This document shows, in pieces, positions 19,804 to 31,371 of a stretch of DNA of 64,000 nucleotides. Every line of letters begins with the position of its first letter. Within the stretch, counting starts at the first letter, position 1. This stretch comes from Kalaharituber pfeilii (Eukaryota > Ascomycota > Pezizomycetes > Pezizales > Pezizaceae), in the NCBI GenBank assembly GCA_015179045.1, contig WHUZ01000084.1, positions 186,001-250,000 of the forward strand, written 5' to 3'. The notes beneath the pieces were generated by a model. That model searched no databases, was not told the origin of the DNA, and saw only the letters and a program-made list of their open reading frames with translations. A program made the position numbers and the translations under genes.

Positions 19804-21691
19804 AGTACTAGGATACTGTAGATCCCACAATCATTACTGTACATACACATAGCCACACAGATGGACAGTACCTTATTGTCTGGTCCGCGCAAGGCGCACT
19901 GCAATTAATTGCAACCCATAAGGCTTAGGCGTCCCAAAGGCTATGCACATGCACTGGGATGTGCTCTAACTCTTGTGGGCTATGGCGAGAGAGCTGAGGC
20001 TACGCAACAGGTGACACCGCGATCGATTTAATTCTCTAACTAATTTTGCAACCCCCCAGTGAGCTCATCAGGGCACTTCCAAAAAGTCTAGGGTCGAGTG
20101 CAGTTCGATTCGGGCGAAACTAGGATAGGTTCTCATGCTCATAGCCTTGGGTTTGAAGCTCAAGCTCAGTTATTCTGAGATGGGATTGGTTATAATTCTG
20201 GGCGGCTGACGATAGTCGGCGCACCACGAAGGCATATTACGGGGATTTGACCAGGCTAGCAGAACCTAAGCTTATTTGGGAGGTGCCATAATTTCTTCCT
20301 TTTCTGTCCAACGCCTTAGGATGGCTAGGGTAAGGAACCAAAAAATGAAGAAGAAAGAAGGGAAAAAAGCTTATTTTGACGGCAGCCTAACATTTGAGCA
20401 GAAGTGTACTTACACGAGTATGCATATAGGGTGCAGGAGCGTCGCTTAGTCAGCACATAATGGCACTCTTTTGTTTTCCAGCCGTTTCGCGCTGTGGGGA
20501 AGCACGGCCGACATGCATGACGAAGCGTGCTGTGTGCACAATAGGCTTTCTTTCTTATTATTATAAATCCAAACGCCTCCGATTCTCCTTTTTCCTTCCT
20601 TTTGTAGCCACCCTCGAGACTGCCCTCTCCCCGCGCCCGCTTGCCCTCGCCGCAGAGCCTCTGCCACCGCAGTCTCACACCATGCTCGTCCCCTATGTCT
20701 GAGTGCGCATGTGCGTCTGGGGGTCGAACTGGTCTATATCAGCACTACACATGGGAGCAAGCCAGGCTTGGTCTCGTAACCGGAGCCCAGCCTGCAAAGC
20801 TCGTGAGCTATGGGTTGAACTTACAATGCATTGAATGAGTACATTCTGGCATATCAATTCCCCCTTGGCCTTTGAAAGGGGACCTGAGCTCGAGCCCTGA
20901 TCAAGTTTTCGGACTTTGAGCCGGATGTTCATAGATTGGGATTAGAGCTGTAAGCCTACAAGTAGGCCCAAAGCTCGTGTACCGTTTTGCGCATCGAAGC
21001 TTCAGCTCTCCATTGCACCTCATTCCTCCCATATAAGTTTTGGTGTACTTTAAAAAGGTCCGCAGGCGTTAACCCACCTTTCATTGCGGCCTTCTACGGC
21101 ACTGCAGCTCATTCCGACTAAAACACTTCAGCTACGCTCTTAGCCCCCTACTTCAAGATCATTGTACACGTTGTATCTTGTGCAAAAGCGAGCCCTTGAC
21201 CAATTCCCAAACGCTGTACATACCTAGTCATTACGTGTACATTCTGGCGTTAACGTTGACCATTTACCCCACTTGCAGGTCAAGTCGAGGAAAGATTCAG
21301 GCCAGTGCAGCCAGTTCCTCGTTCTTCTCTGTCAATTGCAAAAGTGCTGAGCCCGAGTCACCGTTTATTGCCACTGGGCAGGCTCCTGATTAGGCACTGG
21401 CCTATTACCTCTTCGTTAGGAGATATTGCATTTTAGTCCTACAGAACTACTCGAAAGGCTGGAATCAATATGTAAGTATTTTAAGGTTTCCTTCGCATAT
21501 GCCCTTTTCTAAGTCTACAGCATTTATGGAACAAGAGCAATGGCGTTCAACTTTTCCAGGTCTTTTACTTACCATCTTTTTCAGTGAACCTCACTTACAG
21601 GCCACGCGGCCAGATTGTCATATATCTCCTCACACCTCAGCGACTCAATATTTCGTACCACACGAGTACTTGAAGCACAGTTTCTGAGAAT

Positions 21692-22405
21692 ATGCATAAG
21701 CATATCACAGAAACTGGAGTCATCATTCAAGTGGAAAACACGAGTTTCAAGCTAACCGCCAGTCCCTATACCTACCCAGTCGGAATACTACAATATAATG
21801 GCACTGCTCTATCTCAATACAGTAAGGCTTTGAAAAAAATTGAAGGTGAAATAGAGGAAACTGCAAAAAATGTACCCCTGGCACGAGTTCCTCCAACTGC
21901 TCTCTCGGCACATGTTGGCCGGGCTTTCAATAGCTCATTTCAGAACCAAGCTGCACACCACTTGCGTCCACTACCGTCCCTGCCGCAAGTCGAGAAAGCC
22001 GTAGAAAACCCGGAATCTATCCTAGAAGCACCCAGCTGGATGCAGATTCAAATGCGGCAGCACACTAGCCTAATTCAAGATGATACTCCAGTCCATGATT
22101 ACGAACTGAGATCCCAAGGAAATACACCGAGGGCGGACGATTTTTCCTCTTGGTTTTGTAGGATCTTTATCGTATTATTTCTGTTCATGACGCCGGTTTC
22201 AGGGACAACATTCTACATCGTGGTGTACACTGATCGCAAGACTGGAGTACTGAACAAGATTTACCTTCCTCTGGTGGGCTGCTGGGCCGCAATTGTTGTC
22301 ATCATGATTTTAGCTGTCCCCTTCGACACATCGGTTTACAGAGGGCTGCAAAGAGTTACAAACATATCGCTATCCCACACTATTGAATGGCTAGGCTTCC
22401 TATGA
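21692..22405 (+). CDS. Hypothetical protein with two C-terminal membrane segments
   Basis: A 237-aa frame from MHKHITETGV. The first ~150 residues are polar with no recognised motif. A basic/aromatic SSWFC leads into two hydrophobic segments at about residues 155-178 (IFIVLFLFMTPVSGTTFYIV) and 190-212 (YLPLVGCWAAIVVIMILAV). The Lys/Arg-rich turn TDRKTG lies between them. An upstream exon is possible: GTAAGT at 21472 and CTACAG at 21522 lie just ahead. No homologue was recognised, and the locus is surrounded by repeats, so it may be a remnant. Confidence 0.45.
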   Translation: MHKHITETGVIIQVENTSFKLTASPYTYPVGILQYNGTALSQYSKALKKIEGEIEETAKNVPLARVPPTALSAHVGRAFNSSFQNQAAHHLRPLPSLPQVEKAVENPESILEAPSWMQIQMRQHTSLIQDDTPVHDYELRSQGNTPRADDFSSWFCRIFIVLFLFMTPVSGTTFYIVVYTDRKTGVLNKIYLPLVGCWAAIVVIMILAVPFDTSVYRGLQRVTNISLSHTIEWLGFL

Positions 22406-23355
22406 CAAACAACCTTCAAGGTACTTTCGTTGGCCTTCTGACAATGTGGACATCATGATTTTCTTAGACTGCATGGTCACCAAGCTCAGTCATGCCCCAG
22501 TCACTGCTATCTCCACTCGATATACTGTGAGGTATGAGTTGCGCAACATTGGTTTTGCAGGGTGAAAGTTACTGAGGGAATGGTGATAAGCAGCCTCAAA
22601 TTCGAAAACCTAAAAGAAACATTCACTGAAGACACTACGCACCAGCCCTATGGCGAACTGGGCCCCAGAACCTGCTTTCGAACAGCAAGAACTTGGTCTT
22701 CCAGTGCTCCTACTAGTATGGCCAACGTTGTCCTCGAGGTCATGGCATTTGTTGAAGTGAGAAAAGACAAAAAAGAAAGAAAGAAAGAAAGCAACAAAAG
22801 AAGAACAAAAAGAAATGAAAAAATGTGAATTGGAAGTGTGTGTGTGTGTGTCATGACTCAAGCATTGGATTTTTTGTACTGGGTTCAATCTTCCAATATG
22901 CAACGCATTTTCCCTTCGTTTTATCTTTTGTTCTGGTTAGCATCGCGAGCAGGGCCAGACCATCTTCACTTCTTTTTCTTCCCCCAAATTCAGTTTTAAT
23001 TAATTTATTTAATTTTTTTGGTTTGTAATATAACATCTTTTGAATCTTTTTTTTTTTCTTTATCACTGTCGTCATTTCTGTCCCTTTTCTCTTATTTTTC
23101 AAAGGTCGCTTTTTTTTTTTTTCCTTTTTTTTTTAGGAAAAAAAAAGTCATTACTAGTATACTGCCCTGGAGGCTATGACGAGAATAAATATATAGAAGA
23201 TAACCGGAAAATAAGAAACAAGTAGATAAGAGGTAGAAAAACCAAGACGAAGCACATGATAAAGAAGGGGTGATCAGAGGAAATGGACTCTGCACTATCT
23301 CTGTTCCGGTCCGCTCGCGAATTGAGCAGTCTACTCGCGAATCACAGCATTACTT
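22406..23355. other. Low-complexity intergenic region
   Basis: It contains A/G-rich, (GT)n (22835-22850) and long T and A tracts. A decayed LINE-type tail is at 23150-23188. No gene seen. Confidence 0.45.
23150..23188 (-). mobile_element. LINE-type 3' hairpin tail (family B), decayed
   Basis: On the minus strand: CTCGTCATAGCCTCCAGGGC, then AGTATACTAGTAATGAC, then T-rich and A-rich runs. It may be the 3' end of the LINE remnant seen at 24.44-24.70 kb on the same strand. Confidence 0.45.
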
Positions 23356-24141
23356 ACTGTCTTTCACCACAAAGCGACGTACACTACGTCCCGACGCACA
23401 TTTTACACCAAAACTGAGCATGCGCGACAACATATATCTCAACCACCAATTTCAGGGGAAATTAATAAAGGGTTATTCTTCACCCTATAATAGCTCTGAA
23501 AAGACATTGTGGTTGGTTAAATGGCACCATGAGTTTTCATTGATGTCTTGGCATGCATTTATATATACAAAGTGCACTGGAGGGTGGAATGCACTACTTT
23601 CCTTCAACGCTCACCATAATGGTTATAGAATTCTGGCTAAAGAGTCGTCTCTTGATGATTAGTGCTTTTATTGGCTTAATGCTGTTTAATGCCTAGTTCA
23701 TACCTCAAATTGCCATTTCCAGTAGTTTTCTTATATAGTTATTACAAATAATTTCTATAAGAATATGAGTTTTGTGAATAACTCCACCACTCCTTGAGAA
23801 GTTTTCTTGGTGTGCTTCTCACATCTTTGAAAAGGCAAAATATAGATATTCAAGTGTCCTACTATCTTTTATTGAATTTAATTCAGGTGTTCAATACTAG
23901 TGGTATTACAGCAAAAAGATATATGCCAACCCTATGCCAATATATGATTGTGAAATTCATGGAATCATAAGTCCTTTCGAACATCAGTTCTGAAGAAACT
24001 AAGGTGCAGAATATGATGGTTATTCCTTCATTTAACCCCTCTGCAAATTGGATACCATATCCTATTCTGGTGGTTGAGATATATGTTGTCGCGCGCGGTG
24101 TAAAACGTGCGTTGGGACGTGGCGTTGTGGTGAATTACAGT
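23356..24141. mobile_element. TIR element of about 0.79 kb without transposase
   Basis: The left arm 23356-23475 and the reverse complement of 24015-24141 share TTCACCACAA, CGACGCACATTTTACACC (with variants), GCGCGACAACATATATCTCA and CAACCACC in the same order. Ends read ACTGT-NN-TTCACCACAA. The interior is AT-rich with no credible gene; a frame at 23270-23662 crosses the left boundary and is therefore rejected. Confidence 0.65.
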
Positions 24142-24439
24142 TGTGATGGCAATTTTTTTTTTTTTTCTCTTTTTTTTTCCTCCCTTCATGAGAGAGGCTC
24201 CCTAGGCTTAATCCATTGTTCAACGTTGAAGTTATAGTAGGCTGGTATACATGTAAGATCAAGAAAAATAAAATAATAAAAAATAAAAAGAAACTAAACG
24301 GAACCTAATAGGAGGTGAGAAGTCACGGCGAGTTGTAAAGGGCATACTGAGTGTAAAAGAAACATAGGAGATAACTAGTATAAATAAATTCCGAAATGAC
24401 AAATCACAGTAGATACGTTCGCGGCACTAGGTACGCAGG

Positions 24440-24700
24440 AAAAACCATAGGAAAACTCAGCGCTCTACCCACTCCATCAACTCCACCAAGGGGTCTCTTG
24501 CGCCCTCTTTCACCTTTGGGGGGTCATTCACTGCCTCCAGGCTCTGCATTCTGCCCAGAGGTGTTTTACTGTCTCTCCTCCCTCCCCGCGCCACCGGCAT
24601 TCTGCGCTATCCGCTTTGCGCACTCTGTGTCCTCAGGCTCTGAGGCCCTTTCCCCCGCCAGCGTGGCTGTCCATCACCCTAGCCGTTGCAGTGGTCTCTA
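24440..24700 (-). pseudogene. LINE C-terminal zinc-knuckle remnant
   Basis: On the minus strand one frame encodes ECRWRGEGGETVKHLWAECR followed by AW, matching the C-x2-C...G-ETT-x-H-x-L layout at the end of the LINE at 8.7 kb, with the second Cys lost. Neighbouring codons contain stops, so only a scrap remains. The TIR element lies between it and a possible 3' tail at 23.15 kb. Confidence 0.5.
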
Positions 24701-24701
24701 A

Positions 24702-25348
24702 CTCCTGTCTCTCTCTCTTGCTCTGAGCGCTTTCGGCTCAATAAGTTGAATCCAAGTCGTCCTGACAATAGTTCTATATGTTACCCAGTAATATTATTTC
24801 ATCATAGCTCCGGAGTAGCTTACAAGCAACAATTTGTTTGTTCAAAGAAAGGAGGGGTATTATACCAGGTGAGAACTTCTGCCGGTATTGTATCGTCTTG
24901 GCTCAGGATTACCATTATGCTTGTGACACGCCATTTTTTGTAGATAAACCAGCACAGCCACACATCCTATAAGCCAATTACAATACTGTATTGATATGCA
25001 TGAGGTTGCAGGGCGGGTGGGACGGAGTAACGAAACAAAGAAATCTCGTCATAGCCTCCAGGGCGCTACACGAGGGAAAACAAAAAAGGAAAAAAAAAAT
25101 TGGAGAATCACAACAAAAAAGGAGATACTTCCAGTCCATTTATAATAAAACTCCACACTCGCCCACTGTCTCCGCAATCCCATGGCACATACTAGCCGAA
25201 AAAATAAGTATCTGGACAGGGGATAAATGCATATTATGCGCTATACAGTATTTGGCATAAACTAGCATATTTTCGTATGCTTGGCTATGACACTCAGTGT
25301 GGATACCATTACCGTATGGGTAACGATGTGCACACCGGTAACGCTGGG
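24702..25348. other. Intergenic, with a LINE-type tail at 25045-25100
   Basis: CTCGTCATAGCCTCCAGGGC, then GCTACACGAGGG and an A-rich stretch on the plus strand form a family B tail. It keeps both CTCG and CGAG of the outer stem. No gene is supported. Confidence 0.45.
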
Positions 25349-27057
25349 CACCTTGGCACCGGTTTTGCACGCTCCCCAACATCAAAATGTCAGGCATATC
25401 TCACAGAATATATTTCTAATATGTATGATGAATTAATTATAGACCATATTGACTGCGCTGATTCTGAATTTGAAGGGAAAAAAGTGAAAATGCTACTCCT
25501 ACAGGATCTACAGTTGCCTCACCCCTCTACCTTATGAAATAACCTCCTCTGGCACCTACCAGCAAATACCAACTCACTGCAACGCTCTACCTGCTCATGC
25601 AATAGTAGGAATGGTAGCAATGGTACTACCAGTGCTATATTACAATACATGAGTAGTAACAGCTTGAGATCTGTAACCTAGCACTATATGCTCCTGAAGT
25701 AAGAAATTGTGCATAACTAAGAAATTGAGCATTTTCCGGATATGACAACAAAAAATTCCTATGAGTGCAAATAGCTCTCAAGGGGGCTCAAATTGAAGCC
25801 AGAGCATGGTAGAATACATGGAATTATCTTCCGCATATTCATTGAGCCAATTTTTAGGAGGTGAGTAGTGACCTATTTGGTATATCCCAAATCCTATGCT
25901 AGCCATACTCTGAGCTGCCAAGTGTCAATGATCCTGCCTGAGACTTTATTCATCTTGACATATATTCTATTACCTATTTTGAGGAAGTATAGGAAGTTTG
26001 GCGATGTCAAGGAGTCGCCATGACCGTGGAGTGAGCAGCCTGCATATGTCAGATATGTCAGATATGCAGCATCACCTACATACGGTATGCAACAGTAATA
26101 ATTGCATCATCATCATCATGTAGAGCTATACGAGCTGTACACAGTCTCGAAACTGGCACAAACTATAGGTATCTAGATTAATATCTAGAGTGGGGCTGTC
26201 ATATCAATCGTTATGCAGGTACATATTAGTACTACACTGTTGTAGAGTACAACTAATGCGTAGATACTTTCTGAAGCTACAAATATAAAGACATATAGAA
26301 GAAGATATTTTATAACAGCTGGTAGTATGGAGTAATAGTTTTGGGTAGCTGAAAACTAGCCACGGTGTGCCATACTTAACTAACATAGGCAGACTGCTTA
26401 CTCTATATCTATGATGACCCCATGACATGGCCAAACACGACCAAACTAGCTACGCTTCTTCAGAATAAGTAATAGAGTATATGTCAAGATAAATAAGATT
26501 TTAGATAGGATCATTGACACTTGGCAGCTCAGAGTATGGCTAGCATAGGATTTGGGATATACCAAATAGGTCACTACTCACCTCCTAAAAATTGGCTCAA
26601 TGAATATGCGGAAGATAATTCCATGTATTCTACCATGCTCTGGCTTCAATTTGAGCCCCCTTGAGAGCTATTTGCACTCATAGGAATTTTTTGTTGTCAT
26701 ATCCGGAAAATGCTCAATTTCTTAGTTATGCACAATTTCTTACTTCAGGAGCATATAGTGCTAGGTTACAGATCTCAAGCTGTTACTACTCATGTATTGT
26801 AATATAGCACTGGTAGTACCATTGCTACCATTCCTACTATTGCATGAGCAGGTAGAGCGTTGCAGTGAGTTGGTATTTGCTGGTAGGTGCCAGAGGAGGT
26901 TATTTCATAAGGTAGAGGGGTGAGGCAACTGTAGATCCTGTAGGAGTAGCATTTTCACTTTTTTCCCTTCAAATTCAGAATCAGCGCAGTCAATATATTC
27001 TGTGAGATATGCCTGACATTTTGATGTTGGGGAGGGTGCAAAACCGGTGCCAAGGTG
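25349..27057. repeat. Large palindrome: arms of 639 and 603 bp
   Basis: Left arm 25349-25987 and right arm 26455-27057 are inverted copies around a 467-bp spacer. From about 25460 to 25935 I see no difference by eye. The innermost ~50 bp differ at roughly one in five sites, almost all transitions. The 36-bp length difference is one indel: the left arm has an extra segment after CACAGAATAT, bounded by ATAT. Both outer ends stop at CACCTTGGCACC / GGTGCCAAGGTG. The frame at 25277-25537 runs into the arm and is not a supported gene. Confidence 0.9.
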
Positions 27058-27378
27058 GAGATTCCGAATTGAGGGTAACAGTGCAACGCTGTGTTAGGGA
27101 ACAGTCAACTGGCTGACCTTTTCGTAACATACTTAATCAAGCTTGGTGAAAGGGCATTTATTCTAAAAGAATCTAGGTTCATTGGATAAACATTTTCTAG
27201 CTAGTCCAGCCCCCTTATCTGAGTAACCTTGCGAATTGCAATTATTAAATGAACATATATAGATAAGTATATAATCAACTCAGATTGCGACTAAGGGAAT
27301 TTTATTTTCTCCTGCCGCGACAATTCTAGATCTTGTCATAGCACAATTCAATTTGTAACATTCTTAAGTCTGACTCAC
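27058..27378. other. Spacer between palindrome and Ser-Asp protein gene
   Basis: AT-rich, nothing recognised; it includes the 3' flank of the minus-strand gene. Confidence 0.4.
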
Positions 27379-30279
27379 TCAAGCCCTCCTCACTCGCCGC
27401 TCTGCCCTTCCTCTGCCTCTTCCCCTTGCTCTCCTTCCACCCGACCGCCGCGACGTAATATTAGCATCATGACCCGTTACCTCTCCCTCATCAGGCGGGT
27501 TGTCCCCGCCCGGCGAGCGGTTGCCATTCACATAGTCCGAATCTCCAGGACGTCTCTTTATCGCCGCCACCCTTCTTGAACGGCGAGGACCAGATGGCCT
27601 ATTTGTACCAAGGCCGCCTTCACCGTCATCCATTGGCCCGCCCTCATTCACAGGATCACCATCATCACTATCCACGCTCTCTTCATTTTCATTGCCCGCT
27701 TGCTCTTGCTCACCCACTTGCACGCCGCGGCCCCCAGAAACCCTACTACCCCTTTTTCCACGATCTGTTGTTCTACCGGCTGCTGCTCTACTGCCTGCTG
27801 TCCTACCGCCTGTTGTTCTACCGGCTGCTGTTCTGCCGGCTGCTGTTCTGCCGGCTGCTGTTCCACCGCCTGCTGTTCGACGGCTACCAGTTTCACTGCC
27901 ACTAGCTCCGCCAGTCCCACTGCCACCAGCTCCGCCAGTCCCACTGCCAATCCCACTGCCATTAACTCCGCCAGCCCCACTGCCACCAGCTCCGCCAGTC
28001 CCACTGCCACTGTCACTGTCACTGTCACTGTCACTGCTACTGTCACTGCCACTGCCACTGTCACTGTCACTGTCACTGTCACTGTCACTATCACTGTCGC
28101 TGTCACTGTCACTGTCACTCTCACTGTCGCTGTCACTGTCACTCTCACTGTCGCTGTCACTCTCACTCTCACTGTCGCTGTCACTGTCGCTGTCACTGTC
28201 ACACTCACTGTCGCTGTCACTGTCACTGTCGCTGTCACTGTCACTGTCGCTGTCACTGTCACTGTCACTGTTTATGTCACTGTCACTGCCTCTTGTGCCT
28301 CCCCCACTGTCGTCCGGGTCGCCGCCTCCTGTCCCGTCGTCCCCTTCTCCTGTCCCATTACTCCCTCCCCCTGAGTCCCCTTCTCCTGCCCCATCACTCC
28401 CACCTCCTGAGTCCCCTTCTACTGTCCCATCACTCCCTCCTCCTGAGTCCTCCTCTGAGTCCTCCTCTAAGTCCTCCTCTTCAGGTCGTAAAATGTAGTT
28501 GTCGTCACGGTTATATCCGCCCTTGGAAGCAACCGACTTTGGAGAAAGACGGTCAAGTGAATAATCAATCGCAGTTCCGGCCCTAAACTGCGCCAGCTGT
28601 CTCCTGGCCCGCTGCGGATAGAAGATCAAGTCTGTCCATAGTCTTCTTCTGAATCTATTTTCCCTACCAACAAGGTCCTCCATTCGATGTCTAGGCAGAA
28701 GGCTGTTTTCGCCATATCGTTCATCGCCGCGTGGGATATACCCATATTGTGAAGCAAGCCACAGCCAAGCTCCCGTAAAACGTCTCTCTGAATAGTCGTT
28801 CCCGTTGCCCTCAGTTGCTTCATGCGCATTCACTCGGTCGACAACATCGAAAAGCAGCTCATTTTGGTCCATGACATCTACTAACAGAGCGATCACAGAT
28901 CTTAATTGGTCTATGTAGGAGGCTAGATAGGAGATAATGGTAAAGCATCGGTTTACAACTTTCAAACATTGAAGAGATCCGTCTCTATGTTCCATGCGCA
29001 CCGCCTCATAGAACACAGTGCAGACTTCCTGAAGTGATGCAGTAGCCCTAAAACCTTCCTCGCGGAAATCCTTCAGCTCTTCAATTTCCAGTTCTATTGC
29101 CATATCGGTAAAAAAAGGTCTGAATAGGTGGAAGGAAAATTCTCGTTCTATATCCGTGATTCGTGTCATCGCTATCAAAGCGTCTAGATCATTTCGTAAA
29201 CGGGTATCTTCAAATCTCGTTTCGAAGGCTCTGCTGAGGTATTGTGCCCTTGCATATACTCCTGCAGCAATGCGTGTGTCATAATTTGTACTTGAGTATT
29301 CACTCACAAGGTACTCTGAAAGGCAGGCGTCGAATGAATCGTGAGGTCCGTGGATTTCAATGTGTGCTCGCCAGCGCTCCAATTTATCCTTAGGCCGCAG
29401 GCCAGCGTCAGAACATCCTGGAGGTGCGACAGCAGTATACTCGTCGAAGTCGTTGGGGTGAATGAAAGAACTTGCTCTATAATATTCAAGAAGGTGTGCG
29501 TTAAGTCGGTCATAACTGAGATTCAACCGATTTTCAAAGCCGGCTCGGGGAAAAAAAACCCAAATACACCTGATCTGCGTTATCCAGTAGAGCTGGAGCA
29601 TTCCCCAAAACACACTTGGGGTAATATCGGGAGGAAATTTCCTTTTTTCTGGACTAATGGTCAATGACAGGGTTTCTCTCTCCTCAAGTGGTTTGAGATA
29701 CCGCAATGAGTCGTCCAGACGCTCTTTAGCGCTCACCCCGGGCAGGTAACCCTCTTCAACAATGGTCTCAAGCCCCTTATCCTGAATTTGAAGCATATAG
29801 TATTTGAAAACCAGTCGCATTGGCTGAGAATAGGGAATGTGAGAGAAACTCTGGTCACACAAGCGGGATGCCCATAGGTTCCAGATAACCCTCAAGTACA
29901 CGCGCAATTCATGCCACAGGATCTCTTCCTCTCCTAGAGTGTATTCCTGAAGCTCTTCATCAAAATCCTGTCCTAATGCTGGGTCGCCGCGATGGGGGTG
30001 GCCCATAGAGGCCAATAGTCCGATGAAGGTTTTGATCTCATTATACGAGCGCTGAAGACACTCAAGTTGTAGCTGATTGAGACCAGAAGCCGTACACAGC
30101 GTTGCTGTCATATCGAACGTTGCGAATGGGAGCGTGAAGCGGTTTGCCTGGTCGTTTTGAGCCCCATTGTCAGGTTCAGGCGTGTCCTTGAGACTAGGCA
30201 AAGTTGGATCCTCCTGCGACATTAGATTGGCAAACGCCCGACAGCTGAGCAGAATCTGAATTGCAGTTTGAAGGAGCAA
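27379..30279 (-). CDS. Large protein with Ser-Asp repeat tract and basic C-terminal tail
   Basis: A single open frame of 966 aa; [11 protein letters not shown] (from 30225) is an alternative start. Residues ~1-600 are a helix-rich soluble region with no motif I recognise. Then come acidic Gly/Asp repeats ([10 protein letters not shown]) and a long Ser-Asp run (about 28030-28290 on the plus strand, mostly GACAGT/GACAGC hexamers). Gly/Ser, then [14 protein letters not shown] repeats, and a strongly basic end with [10 protein letters not shown] follow. The alternation of acidic and basic disordered segments suggests a nuclear or nucleic-acid-associated protein, but this is inference. Wall-anchored SD-repeat adhesins are an unlikely alternative, because no signal peptide or anchor is present. 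The repeat makes several other frames open here. Confidence 0.75.
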   Translation of the reverse strand: MLLQTAIQILLSCRAFANLMSQEDPTLPSLKDTPEPDNGAQNDQANRFTLPFATFDMTATLCTASGLNQLQLECLQRSYNEIKTFIGLLASMGHPHRGDPALGQDFDEELQEYTLGEEEILWHELRVYLRVIWNLWASRLCDQSFSHIPYSQPMRLVFKYYMLQIQDKGLETIVEEGYLPGVSAKERLDDSLRYLKPLEERETLSLTISPEKRKFPPDITPSVFWGMLQLYWITQIRCIWVFFPRAGFENRLNLSYDRLNAHLLEYYRASSFIHPNDFDEYTAVAPPGCSDAGLRPKDKLERWRAHIEIHGPHDSFDACLSEYLVSEYSSTNYDTRIAAGVYARAQYLSRAFETRFEDTRLRNDLDALIAMTRITDIEREFSFHLFRPFFTDMAIELEIEELKDFREEGFRATASLQEVCTVFYEAVRMEHRDGSLQCLKVVNRCFTIISYLASYIDQLRSVIALLVDVMDQNELLFDVVDRVNAHEATEGNGNDYSERRFTGAWLWLASQYGYIPRGDERYGENSLLPRHRMEDLVGRENRFRRRLWTDLIFYPQRARRQLAQFRAGTAIDYSLDRLSPKSVASKGGYNRDDNYILRPEEEDLEEDSEEDSGGGSDGTVEGDSGGGSDGAGEGDSGGGSNGTGEGDDGTGGGDPDDSGGGTRGSDSDINSDSDSDSDSDSDSDSDSDSDSECDSDSDSDSDSESESDSDSESDSDSDSESDSDSDSDSDSDSDSDSDSDSGSGSDSSSDSDSDSDSGSGTGGAGGSGAGGVNGSGIGSGTGGAGGSGTGGASGSETGSRRTAGGGTAAGRTAAGRTAAGRTTGGRTAGSRAAAGRTTDRGKRGSRVSGGRGVQVGEQEQAGNENEESVDSDDGDPVNEGGPMDDGEGGLGTNRPSGPRRSRRVAAIKRRPGDSDYVNGNRSPGGDNPPDEGEVTGHDANITSRRSGGRRARGRGRGRAERRVRRA
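28020..28290. repeat. Coding microsatellite of ACTGTC/GCTGTC hexamers
   Basis: Plus strand reads (CACTGT)n with CGCTGT variants; on the minus strand this encodes alternating Ser and Asp with a few Glu, Cys and Gly. Length polymorphism is expected. Confidence 0.9.
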
Positions 30280-30944
30280 ACTGAATGGGAAAGAAGGAAA
30301 CTGCTCGGCAAAAGAGCCTGCAGAGTAAAAGAGGTGTGTACCCTGTGGAGACTCTCAAGCTAGTACGTGCTTCGCGTTGTATGCACTCCAAAGAGGTAAA
30401 GAATCAACTGTCTATAATACACCTATGCTGAATGCCAACGGGTATGCGCCGGTTGAGGCCCAAGAAGAAAGAGGGGGGCACACCCACATCCACAGCAGCT
30501 CTAGCATAACGGTAAAGCTCCTCTGGTATACACAAACAAAGGGAATAGCTCCGCCAGTTGAGAATTGCGTTCCATTGTAGAGTGCTTCCTTTGTATACCG
30601 TGCATGCTTTGTTCCTAGTGACGATGCTGGAGGAAAAAATGGGCTGTGGGCTAACGTTTAGCTATTCGCCAAATTGCTGCGGGTCGTTTTTCTTTGTCGT
30701 CAGTTGTGTGAACGCCGCGTGCAGGGCCTTGGCGTAGGGCGGAGCACGAGTGGCAAGCCAAGAGAAAAGCTGGTGCGGTTATCACGTGATGACCACGGGA
30801 CGAGGCTGCTGTACCGGCACTCGAGGCCACGGTGCGGAGGTTGCATACTCGTCGTTTTCTAGTCTCGTTGATCATTATCAGGAGATGCCACGTCAAGGAA
30901 GCCTCATCGAGGTGTATTATCACAGCTACATGCGCACGCAAACA
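30280..30944. other. Upstream region of the Ser-Asp gene
   Basis: No supported gene; short frames at 30377-30580, 30651-30941 and 30674-30862 have no domain. Confidence 0.4.
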
Positions 30945-30984
30945 ACGGAAATAGGCTGCACATAAAGGTCACATGGAGTATGAC
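30945..30984. repeat. 40-bp direct repeat, left copy
   Basis: It matches 35136-35175 at 38 of 40 positions and abuts the left end of the MULE. Confidence 0.9.
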
Positions 30985-31371
30985 CAATGAATCCAACGGC
31001 CCAGGCCGTGATCTGCCTTGGACTGAAACCGCCTGGCCCGGTCCAGGCCGGTATTCTCAGTGGCCTGGACCGGCGTGATGCACATGAATCAGGCCAACCA
31101 GGCCGGTCCAGGTCGGAACCTCTCCGGGCAGGCACATTCTGCCTGCGGCTCCCGGACCTCATCATACGATAAAACCTTTACGCCATGACACTGCGAGACA
31201 GGTACCAACATTGCGGGAGATGTAGATCGATTGTTGGTACTAGGCACATGGAAAGTGTCTATAAATTGGCCTTCCTGGGCAGTCAAGTGCTGATAATATA
31301 GCTTCAGCTTCGGCTTTAACCGCAGCCTCCAGATTAAACGCAGCCATCAATTCTCATATCCACCACATACA

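Larger units (their letters stand above)
18220..21690. other. Repeat-rich intergenic region
   Basis: It holds family A copies 4 and 5, a family B tail at 19171-19230 and a family B-like scrap near 19970-19993. At 20550-20690 there is a TATA-like TATAAATCC, a C/T-rich leader and CACACCATGC, which looks like an orphan promoter with a nine-codon frame. No gene is supported. Confidence 0.4.

Noticed and set aside
23270..23662. A 130-aa gene
   Set aside because: It crosses the left boundary of the TIR element at 23356 and has no recognisable motif.
25277..25537. An 86-aa gene at the left of the palindrome
   Set aside because: Its second half is the palindrome arm, and the inverted copy at the other side is not preserved as a frame because of the 36-bp indel.
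27692..28498. Plus-strand Leu/Pro/Ser- and Thr/Val-rich frames
   Set aside because: They are shadows of the Ser-Asp hexamer repeat of the minus-strand gene.
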